A stretch of 64,000 nucleotides of DNA from Tritrichomonas musculus (taxonomy: Eukaryota; Parabasalia; Tritrichomonadida; Tritrichomonadidae), in contig JAPFFF010000010.1 of assembly GCA_039105265.1 (NCBI GenBank), positions 3,534,001-3,598,000 on the forward strand, read 5' to 3'. Below are positions 46,980 to 58,093 of the stretch, one piece after another. Each line of letters begins with the position of its first letter. Position 1 is the first letter of the stretch. Below the pieces are notes generated by a model that was given only the letters and a program-made list of their open reading frames with translations, was not told the DNA's origin and did no database searches. The translations under genes and the position numbers were made by a program.

Positions 46980-47951
46980 ATGATTTCTTCCGAAACACAA
47001 GATGGATATCCAATAACAATACCATCTACATTCCATGGTTACAAAGTTTTAAATAATCTTGGATGTGGAAGTACATGTATTGTTGAATTAGTTGAAGATC
47101 AAATCACATTTGAAAAATTTTCTGCAAAAATCATTTCAAAAATAGATGTTACCAATCGTAATATGCTTGAATCAGTCAATAATGAGATTGAAATTCTCAA
47201 ATCAATATCTCATCCAAATATCATCAAAATTCAAGAGACATTTGAACTAAAGAACGAAAATGAAGAAGAATATATCGTAATTATAATGGAATACTGCGAA
47301 AAAGGAGACCTTTTGACTTATGCTTCCAACAGATGTTTTCCTAATATCTCAACAAAGAAAAAAATCATTCTTGATTTCTTAAAAGCAATTCAATATCTTC
47401 ACCAAAAACGAATTTCACATGGCGATATTAAATCCGAGAACATTTTATTGAGTTCAGACTTGACTGCAAAATTGTGCGATTTCGGTTATTGCCGAAATAA
47501 AGAGATTGCGGGCGATGAATGCAAAAATGGGACTTTTTATTATGCAGCACCAGAATTGTTCCAAAAAGGTCGATTCAACACATTGAAATCAGACATTTAT
47601 TCAATTGGAATCACTTTGTATTCACTGTCTGAATTAGAATTCCCATTTCGAAGTGGAAGTAAAAATTTCATTGCTCAACAAACTGTCAGTGGCAGCTTGT
47701 ACATTCAAAGTCTTGATAAAAAGCTTTGCAATCTAGTTGAAAAATGCACAGACATCGATCCTATTCATCGTCCAACAATAGATGAAATCCTTTGTGATGA
47801 TTATTTTAAAGAAGATAAAGTACTCGGAAAAATTAATAATATAGACTCTTACAACAAAATCGTTTTCTCATCAGTTATCAAAGAAAGTAGTGACGAAGGA
47901 TGGAGTAATTCCTCAGATGATGATTATCAAATTTCTGATTACGACTTCTAA
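46980..47951 (+). CDS. Serine/threonine protein kinase, CAMK-like
   Basis: 323 residues, almost all kinase domain. Gly-rich loop GCGSTCIV (28-35), Lys50 in FSAKII, HPNIIKIQ (78-85), gatekeeper/hinge IIMEYCEKGDL, catalytic loop HGDIKSEN (147-154, HGD in place of HRD), DFG at 167-169, activation segment ending AAPE (189-192), and D-I-Y-S-I-G-I-T-L. The C-terminus is a short acidic tail (SSDDDYQISDYDF). The family is common in trichomonads (CAMK/NIMA-like). The substrate is unknown. The HGD form is seen in active kinases of some groups. An A-run follows the gene. Confidence 0.9.
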   Translation: MISSETQDGYPITIPSTFHGYKVLNNLGCGSTCIVELVEDQITFEKFSAKIISKIDVTNRNMLESVNNEIEILKSISHPNIIKIQETFELKNENEEEYIVIIMEYCEKGDLLTYASNRCFPNISTKKKIILDFLKAIQYLHQKRISHGDIKSENILLSSDLTAKLCDFGYCRNKEIAGDECKNGTFYYAAPELFQKGRFNTLKSDIYSIGITLYSLSELEFPFRSGSKNFIAQQTVSGSLYIQSLDKKLCNLVEKCTDIDPIHRPTIDEILCDDYFKEDKVLGKINNIDSYNKIVFSSVIKESSDEGWSNSSDDDYQISDYDF

Positions 47952-48384
47952 TTCGTATAAAAAAAAAAAAAAAAAAAAAAAGCAATCAGTAATAAAAATA
48001 ATCATGCATATTAATTTATCTTATTTTATTTGATCTTTAAAAGACTGATTATTTGAATTAGAGGTGTGAATAATGATAGAGCTTTCCATTCGAGAATTAA
48101 ATAAATCAAAAACAAATCATCCCAAACAAGACAATGTGATGCTCGAATAGTTTTATAATTAATCACTATATAGAAATATTAAGTGTTATTGTATATAGAT
48201 GCAATATATTTGTTTAAATTGGAAGGTAATTCGATGTATCATGATATAATTCATTTTTAGTAATAAGTAATATATCATATCATAATAAATATGAGATTCT
48301 TCAATATTGAGTGGGTTTTTCATTAAATTAATTATGAGATGAGTGGATCTGCAACAAATAGTTAATATTTTGTGTTTTCTACTT
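47952..48384. other. Intergenic DNA with A-run
   Basis: A run of about 22 A follows the kinase gene (about 47960-47981). Nothing else is recognised. Confidence 0.55.
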
Positions 48385-49108
48385 TTGATTCTTGGTACGA
48401 TTACATTCCAATTTATTTCACAAATAATCCTGAAATTGGCTGAGCAACCAAAAAGATAGATCTCAAATCTGGTGATAATTATAAAGTAAGTAAAATATGT
48501 TATTAAAATGGTGAATTTGTCATAATTTTTTCTGATAAAAACAATAAAAAAGTCAACATACATGCTCTTCATTCGAAAGACCCATCGGGAGTATGGCAAA
48601 ACAGCCTTATTTATATAACTAATTTGGGGATTCAATGATGGTTGTTCAATCATCATTGCATATGGTGAAAAGAAATGGGCTGCTGCAGTTGCTTTTGAAC
48701 CAAATTCAAATAATCAAAGTGCAATCAATATTTATAGTTCTGAAAATATTTCAGCATTGTCTTCTGAATCTAATCGTTCGGTTGTATTTGATCACAATTT
48801 TAAATGGGAACTCAAAGGTTTTCATTTTAATGGTGAATATTGGATTAGATATATTTTACTCCAAAAGTCTTACTGATCATTTCTTTAATTATTCATTTGA
48901 TGTTTGTTATGATTCATTATACTCAAATTTAATATCTTTTTATGATAAATCCATCTTTATTGCATTCAAAAATTCAATTCCATATATGATATATGCAATT
49001 AATATATGTCCTGCAAAATGGAACAAGCCAGATAATATTATATTATGCACATTCATTACACATGGTCGTCCTCAAAAACTATTGACTGCTAGGAAAAAAT
49101 TTAAGTAA
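48385..49108 (+). pseudogene. Decayed host-like gene A
   Basis: A coding-like stretch begins DSWYDYIPIYFTNN and runs through KIDLKSGDNYK, FVIIFSDKNNKKVNI and HALHSKDPSGVWQNSLIYI, then in the next frame WAAAVAFEPNSNNQ and KWELKGFHFNGEYWIRYIL, then in another SFDVCYDSLYSNLISFYD. At least two in-frame stops (near 48440 and 48510) and two frame changes (near 48630 and 48870) break it. Codon use is normal for the host, not for the Polintons. The original protein is not recognised. Confidence 0.55.
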
Positions 49109-49320
49109 AATAAAAATTACCTTATTTTTATTTGAAAACTATTGGCTGTTTAGTATGAATTGAATAAACTTTTATTTTCATATTTTGTTTATGAAATATA
49201 TTTTATTATAAGCAGGGTAGCTCTATATTTCGTCATTTAATGATTTAACATCTTCATTAAGACATGTATCAGTACATCTATTCTGATGAGCACTCCCATT
49301 TACAAAAACAACAGTCATAA

Positions 49321-49890
49321 ATGAGTGATACAAAAAGATATCAGATACGAAAAAAAACATTGATTGAAAATTGAATGTATCCCAATATTGAAAAGACAGG
49401 TGCTGAATTATGCTTATATGAACCTCATAGAATTCAAATCTTTGCAATGATTTATTGGAATTCACAAAAAATAAATATTAAAATATTTAATGGAAAAACA
49501 CTTGATTATACTGAATTACATTTCATATTATCTAATCAAGTATTAGATATTTTTTTCAATACCAAAAAATGCATAAGTGATGATTTTGATCATAAACAAA
49601 AATATAAAAGAATACTAGAATAAGCTTTGGATGAATGAAAATGTTTACAAAATAAAATAGAAGAATCTGAATTATTCTACTTTTTAGAATCTGTGACAAA
49701 TAGTTTTAATGATAAAGAGCCGGCATCATCATCAAATATAGAATCTAATGTATTTCAAAAGCAAGATGCCGAATTACAACAAATCTTGATCATTTTGATT
49801 AAATTCAATTTATACAGCCAGATGTAATTTGTGATGGCATTATAAAAGAACAAGTACAAAAATGTACTAATGTTGGTTCTTATGAATGAG
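49321..49890 (+). pseudogene. Decayed host-like gene B
   Basis: Begins MSDTKRYQIRKKTLIEN, has a TGA at 49372, then MYPNIEKTGAELCLYEPHRI through FNGKTLDYTELHFILSNQVL, stops near 49621 and 49636, and goes on with LFYFLESVTNSFNDKEPASS, then becomes ragged. It looks like one broken gene. Whether it belongs with gene A is unclear. No family recognised. Confidence 0.5.
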
Positions 49891-50431
49891 ATAATTGAAA
49901 TTGATAATTTTTGATTAAATCATAAATAGACCTTCGAAAGGTCACCTTATAATATTAACCCGACCACGTTACATTTCTAATTATTTTTTGCTTCATGAAT
50001 GATCATAATGTCGTTTCAATCTCATTCCCCAATGCTGAAAAAATTGTTTTTTTTTTGAGAGAAATTTGTTTCAATTTCCACTAGATGCAAAAATATTAAT
50101 TGAACTTAATGTAAAGATAAATTATACAAATGATATTGAATATCATATTTTTTACATTGAAAATGAAAAGAAGATTGATAAAATCTGAAGTTTAATGAGT
50201 TCTTTTATGTGTATAATTTAAAATAGCCTTTCATAAGCAGCCATATTAAAACACAAAAATAACTCAATGAGAATTGATTCAAAACAAAAATTAATCAATG
50301 TATAAACAATTCTAAATAAAGAGGTTATTATACTTTTAATTTTATTTTTTTACTGAGAATAAAAAAATACTATATAAAATTTAATGAAATTTGCAAATAT
50401 ATTTCAGAACTATATAAAAGTTTAAAGCATA
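49891..50431. other. AT-rich intergenic DNA
   Basis: No gene recognised. Ends at the TA (50430-50431) before a MITE. Confidence 0.5.
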
Positions 50432-50763
50432 CTAGTCAATACGATGTTTGGTTTGAGCATACATAAAATTTAAAATTAGTTTAAAAGAAATTAATGATTT
50501 TTTCAAATGAACTTTTTAGACATAAGTCAAAATTTATAACTTTTTAAATCACATATCTTAGACTTTAAATCCTATTTGCTGTATTTTAAGATATCTAGTT
50601 CGAGTCCACCTATATCTGTAATATTGAAAAACAAGTCTGGTTTATTCAGTTTTCAAATTCATTTTACGTACGTTTATTGTCAATACGATATTTTTTTATA
50701 TAATAAATATAGAGATCAATTTTAAATTTTATATATGCTCAAACCAAACATCGTATTGACTAG
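50432..50763. mobile_element. 332-bp MITE with CTAG ends
   Basis: Terminal repeats CTAGTCAATACGATGTTTGG and complement, about 47 bp with a single difference, flanked by TA (50430-50431, 50764-50765). Near the right end a third, direct copy of the core GTCAATACGAT occurs. No coding sequence. Confidence 0.88.
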
Positions 50764-52083
50764 TAAACTAATTAAAATCTCTTTTATCAAGATATTTCAA
50801 AACATAGAATCATTTCTCAAAGTTAGTCATTGATATATTATTATTATTTTCATTACTATATTAAAAGCTATCATTGTTTACATATAAATATGATTGTATA
50901 ATGCATTTACATTTTATAAATACTACATATATCCAAAATATCATTGGAAAAAATATGATGATGATTATCATTTCAATTTTCGATATTAAATATATCTATA
51001 TACGTGCTATATCGATTTAAAAAATTTTAATATATTCTTTAAATATCATATATAGTACTGTTGATATTAGGTAAAATGTTCATTTTAAAGGAAAATCTGA
51101 CAAAAAGACGTTAAGGAAAAAATCTATTTTATTTGCTTTTTTTCCAGCAAAAAATGAATAATTTGATTTTTTAAGTAATAGCAAATTATCAACAAACTAA
51201 CATGAATTAAAATAACCGATGAAATGAACGTTTATAAATTTATACAAAAAGATATCAGATTTGATGATCAAATTATAAAAGTCAATTAAAACAATTAATT
51301 TTATGATTTTTGTGTTTAAAACAGATTAATTTAACAATATTCGGTATTTTTATCCTATCCTAAATCGCTGGCGATGAGATAATTTGAATAAATACTATTT
51401 ATTAAATAATTTTTTTTTAATCATTTTTATTGTGATAATATTTACTTAAATATCAATTATTTTTTTAGAAAAAGCAATGTAAATATAAGGTTATCATTCA
51501 TTTTATATATAACTATTATCAGCATTTCATAATTCTCAATATATATGAAAATTGTTGGATTTTTTAAAAAAGTCATCAAAAATGAATTGTTCAATTTTAT
51601 AACAGAAAATATAAAAACTGCATAGCAAAAAATATAATATGCATGATTTAGATATAAGATACTAGCATGATATCACTTTTTTAAATCCCTGTAATAATAA
51701 AAATGAAAATACGTGTTTTTAATTGATTGCTTCTTGGAAGCAAAAATTGCTGGAATATTGATATTTAAGGTGAAAATTATATGCTCTATAGTATAATATT
51801 ATTAAATATAAAATTATATAGATGAAACTTACTTTGTCTTGAGAAAAATTCACTTTTTTCTAAAATTCAATAAACTTATATAAAAGATGCAAAAGTATAG
51901 GTTTTCAATGCGTTTTGGCATTTATTTTCTTTCTCATATTTATTTAAAAGATTATTAATCTATTTTGATACTTATTTTAAAAAATCAATTAATCATTTAT
52001 AGGCCTTATTTTTTTTACATCACAAATACTATAAACGTCTTTTTAACGTATTTTTTCATAAAATAACGATTTTTTGATTTGTA

Positions 52084-52450
52084 AACTAAGTTTTTTAATT
52101 TGTCCCTTCTTATCGTCCTCTCAAATTTGAATAAAGCTAAATATTTTTTTTTAAGTTATTAAGGCATGAATACCTTCATTCATTTCAGGTCGAGGCTCCC
52201 GCTATTACCTTAACCAATTGGGCTTAGCCCTCAAAGGCTCCCAAAGCTATTTAAAAGGTATTTTTCCTGAATAAAAAACTTTTTTATATTCTTTTTTTTT
52301 ATTTTCATCTTCTCAAAATTGAAAGATATGGTATTTTAAAAAAAATAATTTGTCCCTACTTATCGTCCTACTTTCTGAAGACTCATAGAAAATTTGAATT
52401 AAAAACTCTCAATTTTTTTGTGAATAAGGTAATAATTAAAAAACTTAGTT
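52084..52450. mobile_element. 367-bp MITE with subterminal repeats
   Basis: Short inverted ends AACTAAGTTTTTTAAT and complement, flanked by TA on both sides (52082-52083, 52451-52452). A direct repeat TTTGTCCC(T)TCTTATCGTCCT lies at about 52100 and again at about 52350. Between them is a GC-rich island (52190-52250). Confidence 0.68.
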
Positions 52451-52983
52451 TAGTATCAATGAAACTTTTTGAATACGAATAAATTTTTTTAAATTTTATG
52501 AATAATCAAAAATAATATTATTTAATTTGAAAAACATTTTACTATTTTATCTTTTTATTTTAAAATTATTTAAAACATTTTTAATATAAAAAAATAATTG
52601 TAGATCAAGATAAAAATAAAAAACTAATATCGAGAAAATAACGTATTTACAATTGTAATTACAATTGTAATTTTTAAACGGACAAGTTGTATACAATTGT
52701 AAATACAAAAACCAAGGCTTAATCATTTAAGAATTTTTCTTTTAAATCAATTTTTTTTTCGACATTTTCAAGAATTGAGCAGTTAAAACACATCACTTCT
52801 TTCATAATCAAAATTTTCTTCATAACACAAAACAATACCTCATATTCATTATGAATCTTATTTTTTTTTTTTTTTTTTTTTATCTTGTTATTGATAGCTG
52901 GATAGACGAAACATACGAATTAAAACAATTTCCAAATTTAAGTTTTCTGGAAGCAAAATATTGTCAATTGGAAAGTGGTGGTA

Positions 52984-54471
52984 CAGGGTGCGACATTCAA
53001 GTCGGGCCCAAATTTTAAATTGAATATAAACTGCAAAAAAAGATTCAAAATTGAATGAATTCAATTTTTTTTTCTAGCGGTATAAAATTGAATGGATGCG
53101 ACATTCAAGTCGGGCCCATTTTTTTTGAAAAAGTTTGTTTTTTGATGGATTTTTTATTTTTATTTTTAATAATCTAATAAAGCAGTAAAGCACAATTTAT
53201 TAAAAAAATATATATTATAAATAAAAAACTTTCGATATATATTTATTTTTTTATTTTTATTTTTTGAGAGGATGCGACATTCAAGTCGGGCTCTTTTTTA
53301 TCACAAAAAATGAAAATTGAGAGAATGCGACATTCAAGTCGGGCCCAAATAAATTTTATCGATTCTGTCTTCAATTAGAAAAATATTTAATTGAATAATG
53401 AATAAAAACTAAATAAAATATTCAGTTTTCTAGATAAACTAAATGGAATCTAAAACACTAATATTAATGATATTTTTTTTTCTTGCTAGGTTTATTTGAT
53501 ACTAGTGACATCGTGATCTCATAGTTAATAGTCAATGATTTTTTTAACCTGTTGATGATCAAATTTTTATTAAATTATAAAAATTAATATCTTTTTTTTC
53601 GGAGATATTTGGAATAATTGAAATTTAATACCTACAAAGTTAATTCACTCAAATTTAATTCCTAGTAATGCTATTTCCTGATAAATCAGATATCAATTTC
53701 GAAGAATATTCATATTTATATCTTTTTGGGATGATTTTGCTAAACTTTTTGATATAAAAGCATTTATCCTTAAATCTTTATTGTTGAATGCATTTTTTCA
53801 TGTTATTATTATTTTTTTTCTTAAAAACAATACTTTAAAATTGAAAAGGTTTGTTTACTACGATACTAGTGTCTTTAAAAAAGACCATTTTTCTCTATAA
53901 TACTGAAATATCTTCATTAAACAGAGAAAATTATGAAAATATATTTATAAAATAGAGATTATTTAAAATCAAATTTAGTTTATTCTTAAGAAAAATCATT
54001 TAAACTTTTTCAGAATAATGGACATTCAAGTCGGGCCCAATGATTGAAACAACCATATAAAAAAAAATTTATGCTTTTATATTGTACAATATAATAATAA
54101 ATAAATAAATATAATATTTTAATTATATATTTTTTGATAAAATAAATTTTGAAAAAAGATATTTATATTTTATTCAAAGTGATTGATTATCTTTTTTATC
54201 CCTGCATGTATTTATTCAATATTTTATTTAAAATATTAGAATATAATATTCTATTAATAAACTTAATATATTAAAAAAAACATATTCCTTTAAGAAGATA
54301 TTTGCATTTTATTTTCAAAATTTTTTTTGAATAAAATGGGCCCGACTTGAATGTCCATTCTTCTGAAAAAGATTGCATTTGTACGTTAAAAACATTGAAA
54401 AGAATTGAGAAAATTGAATACATTGGGCCCGACTTGAATATCCCACGGCCCGACTTGAATGTCGCACCCTG
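52984..54471. mobile_element. 1.5-kb non-autonomous CAGG-ended element with ATTCAAGTCGGGCCC repeats
   Basis: Ends CAGGGTGCGACATTCAAGTC and complement, flanked by TA (52982-52983, 54472-54473). The motif GACATTCAAGTCGGGCCC occurs five times direct (52989, 53097, 53272, 53325, 54021) and three times inverted (54338, 54425, 54447). An inner inverted pair runs from about 54003 to 54372. There is no coding frame. The design (CAGG ends, TA target, many direct subterminal motifs on the left and fewer inverted on the right) copies that of the 5.7-kb transposon. Confidence 0.85.
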
Positions 54472-55093
54472 TATGTTTAAATATGTAATTACTATATGAT
54501 TAAATTTTAGTTAATTGGATAAAGAAACAATTAATATTTAAGTAAATATTATCAAAATAAAAATGATTATAAAAAAAACTATTTAATAAATAGTATTTAT
54601 TCAAATTATCTCATCGCCAGCGATTTAGGATAGGCTAAAAATACAGAATATTGTTAAATTAATCTGTTTTAAACACAAAAATCATAAAATTAATTGTTTT
54701 AATTGACTTTTATAATTTGATCATCAAATCTGATATCTTTTTGTATAAATTTATAAACGTTCATTTCATCGGTTATTTTAATTCATGTTAGTTTGTTGAT
54801 AATTTGCTATTACTTAAAAAATCAAATTATTCATTTTTTGCTGGAAAAAAAGCAAATAAAATAGATTTTTTCCTTAACGTCTTTTTGTCAGATTTTCCTT
54901 TAAAATGAATATTTTACCTAATATGAACAGTACTATAATACGTAAAATTGGATTAAAACATGAAAAACTAGATAGATGTGATATGACTATTTTATCATTC
55001 AAAATAAGAAGAGTACACCTTTAAAAATATATAATTATTTTTATCATTTAATTCTCTTTTATTATAAAGTTAGACAATTCTTATGCTTTTCTT

Positions 55094-55679
55094 TTATTTT
55101 TCTTCATAATCTCTATCTTGAATTTTATCATCATCTGCATTAGCATAAAAATATTTTTTTAAATCTGGAATATTCCAAGCTGATTTAATTGTACTGACGT
55201 TGATTTCATCCCATATTTGATCAATCCTTTCGTGTATTTTTTGAAATCGTTGTTTATTATCATCAATTTTTAACGGTTTAGATCTTAGCTTGCTTTTAAC
55301 TACACCAAAGATCTTGCGGTCAAGGGGTTGGTAAATCCCTGTCCCGCAAGATGGGACAAAAATGAGTTCTATTTGTAGTTTTTTGCTAATTTGAGTACAT
55401 CTGGATGTTTGTGAGCTCGAAAAACATCTAAATCAAGAGCAAAAAGCTTTTTACCCATTTGCTCCCAAAGCCATTTGATATATTTAAGCATCACATCGGT
55501 TGTAGTTCAGCCATTGGTTGAATGAAGGTATTTGTCTTCACTTTTTTCACATTTATGTTTTTCTTCACAAGTTTCGGTCTTCGCTCTGGCTAATAAAACA
55601 AGTGGTAATTTGAGATTTTCATTTTTAGAAATGGTCCATATATATGTAGTGCATTCTTTCTCATTGTAATGAATCTCTG
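55094..55679 (-). pseudogene. pogo/Tigger-like transposase relic (DDE_1), C-terminal part
   Basis: The minus strand translates as CTTYIWTISKNENLKLPLVL, then a W-to-stop change (TGA) in NG-TTTDVMLKYIKWLWEQ, LFALDLDVFRAHK, a frame change near 55385, then FVPSCGTGIYQPLDRKIF and VVKSKLRSKP, ending RDYEEK. These are the DDE_1 (CENP-B/pogo) blocks, with the second acidic residue in LDVFRAH and the QPLD turn. The first half is gone. Damaged but recent enough to be read. Only 80 bases separate it from the Polinton fragment. Confidence 0.82.
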
Positions 55680-55762
55680 AAATAAATATGAGTATTAATT
55701 AGCAAACTCATTTAAAATGTGTACAATACGGGTGCATTACTTTTTTTATTTTAAATCAAAAA

Positions 55763-56800
55763 ATGACTGCCAAAGCAATAACTAAAAATGGAATGGCCCA
55801 ATTAGCTGGTGTTGTTTTAGGTTTACAAGCTCATGGAATTGCACCAAGTGATATCAAAGAATGGTATCCGCTATGTCACCACAAGGAGCTGCAATAATTG
55901 TTAATAAACATAATCATGTGAATTCAAATTCTCAATAGCGTTTACTTAAAAGAGATCAAAATGGACCCGATTCTATTGAAAAAAATGTTGATAAAAATGC
56001 TGATGGAATTCCAGATTTGGTTGTTGTTAATAAAGATGGTAATCCATTGATTGTTAATGGATATACAACAACTAAATCTAAATGTGCAGATGATTTGACA
56101 TATTACTGTGCTTTATCAACAAAAGAAGCAAGAAAAGCTGAGAGATTACGTCATTTAAACTCAAATATGCAACCAGTTAAAACATATGGCAGAGATGATT
56201 ACATAAGAGATCAGAAAAGCGTTAGATATTTTACATATGATGATGTAACTAGACCTGAGTTATTATCTCAACTTGGTACAGTTGTTGAATCACATCCTGA
56301 ACGTTTACTTCAATTTTATAGAACAACACAAAAAACACCACGTTCTCAATCAGTATATTATTTGTATTAGAAAAATGTATTTGGCCCAACGATTGATGAT
56401 GCACTTGCTGAGCTAGAAGAAGTAATTGGTAGAAATATAACTGGAAAGGAAAAGAAGCTATATCATTCTGAACTTTGTTGAGCATCATGGCAAGATCAAG
56501 TAAAAAGAAGACTAGATCCTGGAAATCAATTATCTCCAGCGGAATTTGATAAACAAAAGAAAAGGAAGGCAGTTAAACCTCAACTTGAGCATTTAGTCAG
56601 AGATTTAGTTGGTGGATTCAAAGATAATGCAAACACTCATTCATATGAAAATTTTGTACAAATTCTTATAAGAGGTATTCAATCATTATCTGGTATATCA
56701 TTGTCTGTTATACCAACCAATAACGCTAATTCATATAAATCATCAAATGACGGTGCATTCAAAGTATTTGCTCAACTCATTTTGTTTACATCTGGTAAAA
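55763..56800 (+). mobile_element. Polinton fragment C (fossil)
   Basis: A broken piece of a Polinton/Maverick. It encodes parts of the EF-hand-loop protein family also seen at 1-1203 and 41728-43734: the NADGIPDLVVVNKDG block followed by LIVNGYTTTKS is plain. It is broken, with several breaks, and no other Polinton gene or terminal repeat is recognised beside it. Its right limit is not clear. It is closer in sequence to element B than to A and older than both. Confidence 0.75.
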
Positions 56801-58093
56801 AAATAAAAATAAAAAATTTAAATTTATACTTCATATCTGATTTTCCATAGACCTTCAAATCTTAACTGAAATATCCATCTCTAAAACCAGGAGTGAATAT
56901 TGACCTAACCCATAAACCTTCTATTTTGATTCATTTTTCAATGTTCCCATACATGTATATTCCACCATTCAATTTTCATTAATATCCATTTCCTATCATT
57001 CTAATATGAATTATTTCATATATGTTTTTACAAATTCAATTTATATCTTTCAAAAATTAATCATTTTTCAATGTTTCCATGTTTGAAAATTCAACCATTC
57101 AAATTTAAATTTTATCTGAATATCATAGACGTTAATAATCATAGACGTTAAAATATATTTTAACTCAGCAACGTTTCAAACAACTGATTTTTTAATGTTA
57201 AACAATCATATACTCCGGAAATAGGTTTTTTTGACCTTAGGTCGAAAATCACAATTTCTATATACTACTGGAATCGTTAGGAATGCCTGTACCTGCTCTT
57301 TATGGACTGTTATGAGCTTGTTAAGAGGTCTCACCAAACGCTGTTAAGAAGGTATGGAGGGTTTGTCCAGTAACACCACTTAACCTCTCTTCTTATGTCT
57401 ATAAAATGGGCAAGTATTTTGCGAGGGAAATATCATTCATTTTAGGGTATTTTACAAATTCCACGTAGGACTTTGTAAATTTCTGAATTGCTTTCACTTT
57501 TTGAGTTTTTCTCACTCACAAAGTGACCATTCAAGAGATTTTTTTATTCTTTTTTTTTAATTTATACATGAAATATCTATTGGCATGAAAATCAAGAAAG
57601 AATTGAGCCAGAATAGTATTCATTTGAACTTTTCTAAAAAATAAAATTTTTATAAACCATTCAATTTTTTAATTGTTAAATAATTTTTATTCCTAGGATT
57701 TATTTGGAAATGTCACAGTAAATACAATCAAAATCTCATTAAATGCGTATATCTTCAAAAATTCCTATAAACGCAGTATTTTGATTTTTGAAGATATAAT
57801 TAATTTCAACTGTATATCAACTTTTTTCACCTATTTATATATATATATATATTTAATAAAGAATAAAACATATTTATATTATTTTAACTCAAAATATCTG
57901 TATTGTTTTATTTAATTTTAAAATAAACAATTAAAAAAGTTAAAAAAAATTGATTCTTATTAAATACTTTTAAAAAATTGATAAAATAACTGAAATGTAT
58001 GAAATTTTTATATGAGTGTACAGTATTATTCAAAACCTTTTGAATTTTTGTTTTAAAAAGTTAACATATTTGAAAAAAACAGTAACAATACCA
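56801..58093. other. Intergenic DNA with diverged repeats and a GC-rich island
   Basis: From 56930 to 57120 a motif TCATTTTTCAATGTTCCCAT with a following CCATTCAA is present twice in diverged form. Bases 57270-57420 form a GC-richer island with TTGTTAAGAGG and CACTTAACCTCTC. An (AT)n run lies at about 57837-57853. No gene. Confidence 0.5.

Larger units (their letters stand above)
51051..54937. mobile_element. 3.9-kb non-autonomous element with ~415-bp inverted repeats, holding two others
   Basis: The left arm 51051-51470 matches the reverse complement of 54519-54937 with few differences. The ends are TATAGTACTG and CAGTACTATA. The arms hold a block with TCGCTGGCGATGAG and a run with GACGTTAAGG. 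No transposase frame lies inside, so it is non-autonomous. Two further TA-flanked elements lie within (52084-52450 and 52984-54471), so the original element was shorter by about 1.9 kb. Confidence 0.82.

Noticed and set aside
23832-49900. TGA as a Trp codon in this organism
   Set aside because: TGA sits where Trp is expected in a few relics, but TAA stops occur there too, and intact genes use TGG for Trp and TGA as stop.
50680-50700. Third copy of GTCAATACGAT as a separate element end
   Set aside because: It lies inside the 332-bp MITE and fits a subterminal repeat.
57250-57275. TATATACTACT near 57268 as a Polinton end
   Set aside because: It resembles the CATATACTACT end of element B over a few bases only; no inverted partner or target duplication was found.
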